64,000 nucleotides of DNA from Rotaria sordida (Eukaryota > Rotifera > Eurotatoria > Philodinida > Philodinidae), in contig CAJNOL010001159.1 in NCBI GenBank assembly GCA_905250125.1, forward strand, positions 1 through 64,000. The letters run 5' to 3'. The notes under the pieces were generated by a model that made no database searches, was not told the DNA's origin, and saw nothing but the letters and a program-made list of their open reading frames with translations. How positions within the stretch are numbered: the first letter of the stretch is position 1; the number at the start of each line of letters is the position of its first letter. The translations under genes were made by a program, and so were the position numbers. Below are positions 25,601-36,567 of the stretch, piece after piece.

Positions 25601-28600
25601 AAACTGTGGATTTTAGAACAAATTTCGTTCTTTTAGCTATCTATTGCTAGAAAATCTTAGTAGTAGAGTCCTGTGAGACAGTTGCGAATCCCGAAAAAAC
25701 TCTAAACAATGTTCTGAATTTATAAAATCCGCATATCAAAATTTGTCCTAAACTTATAATTTCTTACTTCTAACAAATATTTTAGTATATAAACCCATAA
25801 AAAAAAAGAAAAAATACTGTAAGATGCCTTTAAAATTGTTCATTATTATTTTCTTCATCCTGGGCACATTGTCTGGTTTAATTAGTGTATGGTACATAAT
25901 AATCAGTATATGTATGGATGAGAGCGACAGCGTTCTTCAACTGCAATTATACCGCGATTTAATCTCTTTTTTTCCAAGCTTTGGTAATCAGCAAGTAATG
26001 AAAATTTCACGATCGCAGTCATCGATACAAAGGAGATCCAAACAGAGACCGTTCCAGACAATAGAGATTTCCTCGTGCCTCAAGGCTACAGCGGATTGAA
26101 GTACCCTATCTATGACACAATATAGACATGCAAATCTTTATTTATTAATGAGAAAATGGATGTTGACGAATTTAAATAGTGGAAAATCAGAAAAGTATCA
26201 AAACTATCTTTCTTGAGACCCTAGGAAGAAAACCAGTATGTTCATCGTAAATTCTTTGCATCAAAACCTATCGACCTCGAGTTACAGTTTACGATCAGGA
26301 TTTGCGACTACTGTAGTTAATTAACTAAAATATAAGTAGCCAGTAACTCTCTAACTCTACGACGAAGAGGTCCAACAATTTCAAGATAGATTTCATAACA
26401 TAAACTATATCTATGGTGAAGTTTTCAGCAAGATTCGACTCCGAAAAATCGTTCCACTGAAATCGGTTTTCTAGAGATCTCCAAGAAGGATTTGTACCAT
26501 TACGAATCGGTTTTTAAATGCATGTTTTCTATTGGTGTTATATAAAAAACATATTTTTCTTTAACAAAATGATACCTTTATATTTCTTTTGCTTTACAGG
26601 ATAAATCAGAAAAAAAAATCATAGACTGGATTCGGAACATAAAAAAAGACTTTTATCTCTCATGGCTTCTACTTATTAAATAACAAAAAAAAATAAATCG
26701 GTACCTGTTTACAACTTTGAATAAAAACAATCATTTTTGATTTGAGATGATTTTTAATAAATGACCATATTAAGCTTATTTTTTGTGATACTTCACAAAC
26801 AATATAACTCTTAAAAAGGAAAGACATAAGATTTTTTCTATTTATTTTAAATGATTTTAATTTTACTTGTGTAAGATTTGTTGGTGTACTTGTATTAGCT
26901 TTTTCATGTACAGAAATATAAACTGGTTTTTCTAAACTAACTAATGCTAATTCACGAATTGATCTAGAATAAATAAAAAGAAATATATTGATGTCTTATT
27001 TATTTTTGTTTACTTTGTTTGTGTAGCAGAAAATAATAATGTTTGTCGTTGATTAGGTAAATTAGATATAATTGAACGCATTGTTTCAGCAAAACCCATA
27101 TCTAATGTACGATCAGCTTCATCAATAACTATTTCAAATAATTTCTTTTCTTAATTGAGAAATATCAAGAAAATTTATTCTTACTAAGTATTTTTAAATT
27201 TTCACATGAAAAATTCCATGTTTCATCAAAATGTTGTAATAATCGACCAGGTGTACAAACAACAATATTTGTACGATTAATACGGCCTTGCTCATCTTTT
27301 AAATCCTTTTTAAAATTAAATAAATAAATAATAATAGAAAATTTTTTGTATTAAAAAAAAAACAATAAAAGATTTTTACTTTTCCACCAATAATCAATCC
27401 AGCAGAAAAATCATGAAATTGACCAATTTTTTTTAATACTTCAAATGTTTGATATGCAAGTTCACGTGTCGGTGATATAATTAAAATACCAAGACCATCA
27501 TTAATTGTCCATCGAGCTCGATAGAGACATTCAAGAACCTATAATATAATTTTTAAAATAATTTTTATTATATGATAAAGCTGTTGACACAATTCTTGTG
27601 AGATTAAAATATATAACACGATATAGCTGCTGTTGCTAATCACAGGTAGATTTTTTTATTCTATCTATTTGCAGACATATTTCTTCATCATCCTCTCCAG
27701 AAATTTAATAAACAAGTAGTTCATATATTATAACGAGACGTTATTGATATACAGTCTATGATCATATATCAACGTCTATCATGGCCTGTAGGGATGCAAA
27801 TTTCTAGTCCTACACGATGTACATTTTTCATATAGTAGACAGACATATAATTTCCATTCTCGAAAACGACTTTTTTTTTGCTCAGCAGTGATTCCATGTC
27901 ACTCAGAAAATCACTTTTAAGAAAATAACGCATTTTTCGACGAAAAACATCTGAGGAGAATTCTTGCATATCTTGTTTTCGAGAAAACTTCCTGATTAGA
28001 AAATATTTTGTATCATACATTATCCGATGTAGTCTTGCGCGTTTATTCCAAATATATCATACTAACGCTAAGAAGGTGCATGTTTGTTATACTGAGCTTA
28101 GTCATGTCGAAAATTAATTGAGAAAAAACTTATTTTTTCTGCAAAATCATGCATTCATATCATAAGATGTCTTCCATAATCGATACTAGACGATATGTAG
28201 ATTTAGTATATCTGCTGGGTGTGCATACCAGGCAGTTTTATTCTGTCATGGTGATAACACTGGAATGGAACATAATGTTTGGTGTTAAACATCTTACATG
28301 TTCGCCTTTTTTGATAATTCATTTTCTTCTTCATTTATTCAATTATTTCATCATGTGGATCCTCGTCATCTATAGATGAATTTTCATTAAAAACGAATTC
28401 TTTTAGTAAAAACAATATCGTTTTCCATTTCTATGACCTGTTTTCAAGTAAAATAAATTGCTCAATCATGATCGAAATGATTTTCACTTATATAAATAGC
28501 AATTTGAAAAAATAACGGGTATGATCTCATACTCGACCGAGTTACAAAACATTAATGCACACTGTGCTCGATGCTTCAACATTCTTTTTAGATCGTATTT

Positions 28601-29031
28601 AACAAAACAATGACATACTGGAATAAGAAATGCAAGAGTTTTTCCTGAGCCAGTCATTGCTGCTCCTAGTATATCATGGCCTTGTAATGCAACTCCAATT
28701 GCTTCACGTTGAATGTCAGTTGGATGTATGAAACCAGCTTTTGCTAGACCTAAAATATATTTAAATTAATTAAAAAGATTAAATAAATTAAATTTATAAC
28801 CATCAAGAGTTTTTCGACTTAATGGAAAATCATTAAAAGTTTGAATAGATCCAGGATCAATCTAAATAAATAATTTTCAATGAAGAAAAAAAAAAATTTT
28901 CTTTTAAAATTATCTATAATATATACTTGATTATATTGTTGTGTAAGTTGTTGAATTTCTTTGTCGATTTTTTTCCATTGTGGAATACGTGTTGAATAAT
29001 TTTTTATTTTTATTTTCTGATTTTCAGCCAT
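22653..29031 (-). CDS. DDX10: DEAD-box RNA helicase DDX10/Dbp4
   Basis: Dbp4/DDX10 is a nucleolar ATP-dependent RNA helicase needed for U14 snoRNA release and 18S rRNA processing. Some seventeen exons run from ATG 29031 to the stop at 22653. Visible motifs are the [13 protein letters not shown] / [11 protein letters not shown]-motif region, AAMTGSGKT (motif I), SPTREL (Ia), [11 protein letters not shown] (Ib), [12 protein letters not shown] (II, about 27.1 kb), FSATQTK (III), [17 protein letters not shown] (V) and HRVGRTAR (VI). The DDX10-specific tail follows ([29 protein letters not shown]). The C-terminus is charged, with a poly-Asp run, a nine-Glu run (about 22.91-22.94 kb) and an end in LALYLLSK. 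Three introns are long (about 23584-24703, 25481-26705, 27543-28613). TTTTTTAG directly abuts the ATG. The upstream gene F-box A ends only 119 bp away on the same strand. Confidence 0.96.
26335..26520 (-). repeat. Relic repeat in DDX10 intron (copy 1)
   Basis: A stretch within the 1.2-kb DDX10 intron resembles 39174-39390 in the F-box D intron, in the same orientation. Shared DNA includes GACTCCGAAAAA, CTAGAGA and a (G)TACC block with similar spacing. Read on the minus strand it gives [14 protein letters not shown]...[11 protein letters not shown], matching NGTNLSLES...IFSESDLTDNF of the other copy. It looks like decayed dispersed DNA that once encoded a protein. Its identity is unknown. Confidence 0.5.
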
Positions 29032-29150
29032 CTAAAAAACTATATAAATAATAAAATCATTAACAAAAAATTCTCCTAGAATAATGATAGAAACCAAAAA
29101 AAAAAAGAATGAAAAGAGAAATACACGTATATTAACAAAAAACAAAACAA

Positions 29151-32100
29151 TTATAACCAGATAGCTATTAATGAAGAATTTAATTCAATAAACATGGAAT
29201 TTTTTAAATAATCTTCACATTTAAATCGATCATTATCAGATAGAATTAACCATGTTTTTATAAAATCAATTCCACCTTGTATTAATATTTGTTCAAAACC
29301 TGTTAATGAATCACCATTAATATTAATATAAATAAGATTTGTTGAATATTTAAATAAATGAATTAAAATTTCTTTAACTATCATTAATGAACGTTTTTGT
29401 GATGAATGAAGTGATATTGTTAAAGATTTAATATTTGAAAAAATTCGAAGTATTTTTGGAATATCACGACGAACATCATCTAATGACCATGAATAATCAA
29501 GATTTATTTCAAGTTGATATATATTTTTTTGAAGTATTTGACATAAATTTTGTTGAGGTAAATGAATTATTTCAAATAAATCATCAAAAAATACACTTAA
29601 ACGATTGAGATTTGGTGTTACATATACAAGACGTTCGAAAAATTCTAAATCATGTTCAGGAAGTGAAAGTAATATTAAATAACGTACATGAGATAATATA
29701 GGTAAGGTTGATTGAAAAGAATAAGTTGATTGAATATCATTCATTGAAATATCTAAAGAAATTATTTATTAATTTTTGTTGAAATAGTTTAATTAAACGT
29801 TCAGTTATATTTTATTATGATGATACGTTTTAATTCTTAATTATTTAATTAGGATGATCGGAATTAATCATTTTTGGTCGTGATCAGAAAAAATTTTTGA
29901 CTCTGGCTTTGCACTTAGTAATGCATGTGCTAGCAAAAAATTCGATATCATTTTCTAGCAGTATCAATGCGCTCGAGACATCTTGCATAACTTCTAATGG
30001 CTTTCATCTTGAAGATTTATTACTTTTTCTTAATTGAGTAATACTTCGTTTTTTCTGTATGTTTATGTATTCGACAATTCTGTTGTGTACGAAATAAATG
30101 ATTCATTTTACAATCAAAATTGTAAAAGCAAATACTGAAGTGATCGTTATTCAATAATTTTCTTTCGGTGAACATATCATCGATATATCTAAAATGCAAT
30201 TATGTGAGTAATTAAGAGTTTATCCGTTCTGTGGATAAAGTTCTATTTTTCAGTAGTAGCCAACAATTTTAAAAAAAATCAACAGTTCATTATGTCTTGA
30301 TTCCATAATAGAAAACATTTAAAGATTTATATCTTCATAAGAACCATTCGATTATCCAACAAAATCTACATATCCTATCAAAAATAACTTGAATGTTTCC
30401 TCATATTGATTAATTCGATTCCAATGATTGATTATTTTATCTGTAAACTATAATTATATTTACTTTCATTATTTTGATCAGTAATATCTTCTTCTTCATC
30501 AGTTCCATAATTTTCTTCATCATCATAAATATCATTTAAACAAATTGTATGAACATATGGACAACATTTTATAAATGGTATTATATTAATATCACTTGTT
30601 TCACTTAAATCTAATCGTTTAACTTTAGTAAATGGTTTTATTTTATCTTTTGATAATAAATTTTCATTTGTACATTTATAAATATCAAAATTTGAAAACG
30701 GAAATGGTACTGAATAAATATGAAAATAATCAGAATCTATATTATCTTCATCAATATGCCAATAACATTGTGTATACCATTTTTTTATTTCTAACCAAAA
30801 TGGTGTATAAAATGTTGATAATGTTTGTTTTTCAAATGTTGGTCGAAGAAAACATGCTATAGAAAATTGAAATGAATCAAGTTTATAAACAAGTGTTTGT
30901 AAAATATTTCCATCAAAAAATAATCCACATTCAGTTGTTAAATTAAGTGATAATGATTTTAAATTTGGAAAATATGTTAAAATTTCAAATATATTTTCAA
31001 ATTTAATTGATAAATCATCAGAACGAAAATGAAATTCATAAAGATTTAATAATGATGGAAATGGTATTATTGTATGATCATAAATTGATTTAGCATCACC
31101 AATGTGTACATTTAAATATTCAAGATATGGTTGATATTTAAGAAGTAAATGTAAACTATTTAAAGATTGAAGAGGAATTGTTAATCGACGAAGCATATAT
31201 GAATGTCTAATATTCATAATACTCATTGACTAAATAATTTAAAGTAAAAAAAAAAACAAGAGTAAATAAAATCACTCAAAGATTATGTGATGGTTTTTCT
31301 TATTAGACAAGATGGATATAATCCTTAAGACAAATGATTTATAATAGCATTCATCGTATCATTTAGTAGATGTTTTTCTTTGATGGAAAATGAAAAAGAC
31401 AATATTATCAATCGAATAGAGATGTACAGGTTTATCTGATCCTGCATATCTCAAATGTGACACTGTTTTGCTATTTATTACTTTTAGAGCTTTACAGGTA
31501 AGATAGGATTAAAAGAGAGTATTTACTTTTCTATTTTATCTTACATGACAGATTTTAATTTTCCATTAGAAATTATCTCTTTAGTAAAAATGCATAGATG
31601 AAATTTCGCTTATTGTAATATTTCATTTTCTACAGAATTGAAGCTATTCTAACAAGGGATACACAACTGTTAATCGCCAATCACAGTGATGATAAATAGA
31701 ACTCAGAAAAACCTTAAAGAATTTTTCCCGTAGACCTTCCTTATGGAGTTATGACTGTTTTATCGGTTTTTTATCTTATGGCAAGGTATTCATAAAAAAA
31801 TTAAAAAGGATCGCACCAAAGGTTAATTACATCTTATAAATATGACATAGTATTAAAAACTTACATCTGAATCATTACTATTTGATAATGATAAAAATGA
31901 TAAATGACTTAAATCAAATATAATTTTTCCAGATAATTCAATTGATTTTAATGTTGGATGATTAAAAAAAAGCATCTGTGCTATTTTAAAACCATATAAT
32001 TCTTGTTGTTTAACAAAATCTAAATCTTCACATTCAATAATTAATTCTTCAATTATTGATTTATTCATTAAATGATTAATAAAAGTATAAATTTCATTTA

Positions 32101-32431
32101 TATTTAAATGAAATAAACTTAATTTTTTTAAATTTGGTGGTAAAATTTTATCTGTATTATCTAAAAATAATTTTGTTAAACATGATACTTGACAATTACT
32201 AATTTTTAATGATTCTATTGATGGCCATATTGTTGGAAGAATAATACGAAGTAAATAAAGATAATTTTTATAGGAAATTATGGATGATAAATGAACATGA
32301 TGAATAAAATCACTTATTGTTTGATTTAATCGATAATTAAGACCACCAAATGATAAAAGAATATCAATTGGATGTAAATAACGACATATTTCAAGAATTA
32401 TTTCATCTGGAAAACTTATTTCAAATGACAT
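29151..32431 (-). CDS. F-box/LRR protein (gene A of tandem array)
   Basis: F-box proteins recruit substrates to SCF ubiquitin ligases through SKP1; leucine-rich repeats bind the target. Exons are 31865-32431, 30449-31229 and 29151-29752. The first join is phase 0 with strong sites (GAT/GTAAGT, TTATTTAG/TCA). The second uses a weaker donor (A/GTTTAC) and, if not used, the frame stops at 30432. The F-box is at residues 6-45 (FPDEIILEICRYLHPIDILL, followed by LNYRLNQ). Irregular LRR-like units follow (LESLKIS-type, NLKSLSLNLT, HTICLNDI), with an acidic insert EEDITD. The C-terminal exon continues with repeats (NIKSLTISLHSS). TTTTCTTTCAG abuts the ATG directly. The gap to gene C is 84 bp. Target unknown. 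Confidence 0.82.
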
Positions 32432-32515
32432 CTGAAAGAAAATATTATTTATTTATTTATTTATTTAAATTCAAAACCAAAAAACAAAAGAAAAATTTTG
32501 TATGTCTCTTTTTCT

Positions 32516-35500
32516 TTAAAAACAAAAGTAAATTTGATCATCAGTTTGTTTAACATCAACTTTTTCAAGATCATGTGAATATAAATAACTAATAAGCCAT
32601 GACATAAATTCCTTTAAAATAATAACTTCATGAATATGTCCTTCAATAGATAAATTCAGTGTTTTTAATATTGGTGCCATTTTTTGAAGAATAAGTACTA
32701 TTAATGTATATAAATCTTTTGGATTTATAAGAGATAATGATAATGATTCAAGATGACAAAAAACTAATGGTAAACGTTCAAACATAGCGAAATTACTTAC
32801 ATCATTAATTGATCTAAATAATAAATACGAACTAAATATTCAAAATGTTCTTCTTTAAAATGACATGCGAAATGTATTGTTACATTTTATTGATTTTCTA
32901 GAAATATTCTTTAGGAATACAATCTCGACATTGTAAAATGGATTTGTGCCAAAGTATCAAAATAATGTGACTGAGTGTTCTAGCCTTGAATTAGAGTGCT
33001 GCATGGGTGCATTTTTTTCCATCCGAAACCGGACCGGAACTTTTTTTCCGTACCCAAGTCCGAACCGACCCGGCAACTCCATATCCGGATTCGAACCGGA
33101 CCCGAATAGCACTACTCGGTACCCGCCCGGCAGCCGTTTATAAGTATAACACATCCGGCTACCATTTTCACATACAACTAATTTCAAACTTTATTTCATG
33201 TAGAAAATATACAATCTACTTTAATAAATAAACAACAAAAACACTCATCTGAAATTACGTAAAAGCAAGTGAATCAAGTGATTCAGAACTCAATTTGTAC
33301 GGGCGTAAATCATAAGCACAAAATTTAGCACATGGTTCAGTAAATATACTCTTTACACCAGCTAATATATTACTATTATTATCTCTGTTCATCATTATGA
33401 GGATGTTTTGGTTTTAGCTTGAACTAGGAGAACCACCACCAAGACAACTTTTTGCATATGCTTTATAAGTACTTAAACCAGTTTTAGATGATTCATAAGC
33501 AAAAATTGACAAACACTCAATACGTTGTACAAATGGCATGATATTTTCTTTATCATCTTTTATCCGAACAAAAGTGTTCCATCTCTGTGCTGTGGCTAAT
33601 GCGGGTTTAGAACATGTGTTAAACATACGCTATTCAATATTTTTCTAACGTTTTCTTTTTTAGGAGTATTCATATTGATAATAACTAAAATCAAAACCAG
33701 TTAAAACATAATTTTGGGTATCTTGATTCTTGAAAAACAACAGAACAAAACCTTTTTCTCATTTCTATGATTCACTCTTTGGTAAAAATGATGATTCAAT
33801 CGGCTTTAATTCTTATCCCAATATCTCTATAACAATAAATACCAGTTTGAAATAGTAAAAATATTTTGAAAAGTTAGGATGTTACTAATTGTCGATTCGG
33901 ATCCGGGTTTGGGCTCACACTTGGACCCGAACCGAAATTTTTTATTTAACCCGACGCCCGAACCGATCCAAGAAATTTTACCCGAACCCATGCTCCGGTT
34001 CGGTTCGGTTTCGAGTACCCGGTCGGGTTGCAGGACTCTACCTTGAATACGAAAAAAAAAAGATATGCTCTTAAACCAAGAATGGATCATAAGTTTTTTT
34101 TATCGGCTGTTGTCGTGCGAAGTAGATGGAAGATGATTAGAAAACAGTTCTGCCTGAAAAGGTTCGCCGACTTTTGCTTGAGATTCGAAGCGTTTTCTAG
34201 GAACGTCTAATGAAGGCTTTATCAATAATTTCAAGCTTTTGAACTCATTCCGCTAATAATTAGAGGGCATGTAAGCTAGTGCAACTTCTAAAGGATCTTT
34301 TTTCTATTAAGATTTGAATGATGCGAAACACTGGGATGTTTCATGTTTTTATAATTTTATAAAAATACTGTGCTTTGAAAGATTCATATTTCAATAGAAA
34401 AAGAAAGAGTTCTTTTGAGGTTGTACTAGTTTAGATGTTCTCTACTTACGAATAAAATATAATCTCAAAAGCTTGAAACTATTGATAAAAATTTCATTAG
34501 ATTTCCCTAGAAAATGCTCTAAATCTCAACCATTTCAGGAGAAAGTCGATAAAATTTTTCGGTCAAAGCTGTTTTCTGATCACTTCCCATGTAACTATTA
34601 TACTAAAAGAAAAACTGTTTCTAGAAAAGTGACTGAATACACATGGATTCATCCTTAATCATGACAACGACGGAACTAACGAAACTTGATAGACTCGTGT
34701 ATCTCAATTCATAATAAATTGATCAAATAAGCTTTGTTAGAATGTAGGATAATCATATACTTCAATCAATCAGAAAATAGAGCTCCAAAGAGACTTGTCT
34801 CGCTCATCTCTAATCATAATTGACAACAGTCGTCATATGGCGCCTACTAAGCGGCGAAAAAACCATCCAAAAATGACCGTGCTTATTTGATCTGAGGTCG
34901 ATAGATTGAAACTCGGCTAACTGTATTTTCAACGTTAACTGTTCGATTTTTTTTCCCTATGATGTATTCAAATACACATCTCATGTCATTAAACTATCGA
35001 AATTTTTAAAGTAGAAAATGATTTTATTTACGTTATTTTTAAATGTTTAATTAATTTTGTTAATTGTTGACAAATATGTTGATCAGTTAATGTTTTTGTC
35101 ATTTGAATTAAATTTAAAAATGAAATTGAAAGTGATTGAAGTTTTGTTGTATAATCAAGTAAAATAAAACTTGTTGATGGAAAATAATTTCCAATAAATT
35201 CAATTGATTCTAATTTTGAAAATATAATCAAATTAGATATATCAACAAATAACGTTCGTGGTTGTCTTTCATTAAAATGAAATCTTGAAATAAGTTTTAA
35301 ATTTTTAACATTAGAAAAACATGATTTTGATAATTTTAAATATTCATTAGAATTTGTTAAAAATAATGAAAGTTCATTTATATTTTCAAATATATTAATA
35401 TCATTAATAGTTTTTTCAATATATGTATCATAAAGATTAGCATGAATTTTATTATTAAATAATGGTAATGAAAATAAATCAATATTTGATGATGATGGAT

Positions 35501-36534
35501 GATGTAAAAATGCAAAATACCAATTATGTGATAAAAAATATATTGTTTCAAATGTTTTAAGTAATTGAGTACGAAGAATGGGTGTTGATGCATCTTCTTC
35601 AGGGAATGTTATATAGAGTTTAAATTTTATTAAACAAGGAAAATATGTTGATAAAACTCTTTGCCATTGTCGACCTATAATAAAAAAATTTAATCAAAAA
35701 AACAAAAATAAATAAATTATTCAATAATATTTACTTACCATCAGCATAATCGATACCTATTGCATTGATATGTAATCGTTTTAAATATGGTAATGAAATT
35801 AAGATTAATTGTTCTATTCTACTAAATGGTATATGACATTCTTTGATAATAAGTGATTCAAGAGAATGTTTATTTTCTATTTTTGGTAATAATTGTTTTG
35901 AATTATATTCATCATTCAATGTAATTGTTAAATGACGAAGTTGAGGTGTATAAATATGAAGAAAAGATAATAAATCATTAATATGATATTGATTTATTGT
36001 TAAATATTTTAAATTTGAATAACATTGATTACCTTCAATTATAATTCGTTTATTAAAATTAAGAATACATTTTTCAATTGATGGCATTGATTCTTCAAAA
36101 TAAAGTTCATTATTAATTAATCCAGTTGATATTTGTAAATTTAAATAGATAAGATTTGTAAATTTATTTAAATATGGTATTATATATTGTAATGTAGATT
36201 TTTTTATATTTGTTATTGTTAAATATTCAAGTGAAATAAAATTTGATAAATGTATATGATGAATTAAACGATCAAATACATCTTCACAACGTAATGAAAT
36301 AATACATTGAGATGCAATAGGAAATAAAGAATAATTATAAAAATCAAAAACTTGTTTAGATATATTTAATAAATCAATACGAAGACGAATAGAAAGAAGT
36401 AATCGATTATATCGTGGATTAAGATAAAAAAATATTTCAAAAATATTTACAGTTGGTAAATATTCAAATATTTCAAGTAATATTTCATTTGGAAGTATAT
36501 CAAATTTTGTTATACTTGTTTGATTGGAAAACAT
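32516..36534 (-). CDS. F-box/LRR protein (gene C of tandem array), intron carries a hAT insertion
   Basis: Exons are 35739-36534, 35032-35674 and 32516-32813, joining in phase (GATG/GTAAGT with G-RQWQ; AC/GTAAAT with ACA-SIND). The F-box is at residues 11-50 (FDILPNEILLEIFEYLPTVN, then LNPRYNRLL). Irregular leucine-rich units run through all three exons (LEYLTITNI, NLKYLTINQYH, QLRHLTITLND, LESLSLSLINP, LKTLNLSI). Intron 2 is about 2.2 kb and contains the hAT element at 32992-34040, which therefore need not disrupt the protein. Protein length is about 570-580 residues. It is related to genes A and D but diverged throughout, as in old duplicates under relaxed or diversifying selection. The probable upstream splice acceptor at 36568-36570 is the stop codon of gene D. 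Confidence 0.82.
32984..32991. repeat. Left target-site duplication of hAT element
   Basis: CCTTGAAT directly precedes the element and is repeated exactly at 34041-34048. Eight bases is the hAT-specific duplication length. Confidence 0.9.
32992..34040 (-). mobile_element. Non-autonomous, degenerate hAT transposon (1049 bp)
   Basis: The ends are imperfect inverted repeats: TAGAGTGCTGCA at the left and TAGAGTCCTGCA at the right (minus strand). A perfect 8-bp duplication, CCTTGAAT, flanks them. Subterminal zones of about 120-150 bp at both ends are GC-rich arrays of CCGAACC / ACCCGAACC motifs, standing out in the AT-rich host and typical of hAT transposase-binding repeats. On the minus strand about 33626-33244 encodes a relic of the BED-finger/linker part of a hAT transposase (FAYESSKTGLSTY...AKSC; then FTEPCAKFCAYDLRPYKL). 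One in-frame TAA separates the two parts, and no catalytic RNase-H region remains. It sits in intron 2 of F-box gene C. Confidence 0.88.
33244..33626 (-). pseudogene. hAT transposase relic (BED finger to linker)
   Basis: About 125 codons are in one frame with a stop after GGSPSSS. The first part carries a BED-like segment with WNTFVRIKD, ECLSIFAYESSKTG and AKSC. The second carries the linker block CAKFCAYDLRPY, common in Ac-type hAT transposases. The catalytic core and dimerisation domain are absent, so the product cannot be functional. Confidence 0.75.
34041..34048. repeat. Right target-site duplication of hAT element
   Basis: CCTTGAAT is identical to 32984-32991. Confidence 0.9.
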
Positions 36535-36567
36535 TATTATATAAATCTGTTCTTTTTTTTTTTTAAT

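Noticed and set aside
25824-26099. Plus-strand ORF with hydrophobic start in DDX10 intron, considered as a second nested gene
   Set aside because: No in-phase continuation, no conserved motif, and a low-complexity basic tail; far weaker than the 10800-11502 case.
27769-28020. Minus-strand ORF in DDX10 intron
   Set aside because: It lies in the intron between helicase exons that join correctly without it. No family match; it might be element debris but cannot be supported.
32820-32925. Minus-strand frame reading KEEHFEYLVRIYYLDQL as extra F-box coding
   Set aside because: It has an upstream in-frame stop and shifts frame before exon 32516-32813. The phase-matched acceptor TTATTTAG at 32814 shows it is intron.
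33827-34090. Arg/Pro/Gly-rich ORFs at both ends of the hAT element
   Set aside because: These are translations of the GC-rich subterminal CCGAACC repeats, present on both strands.
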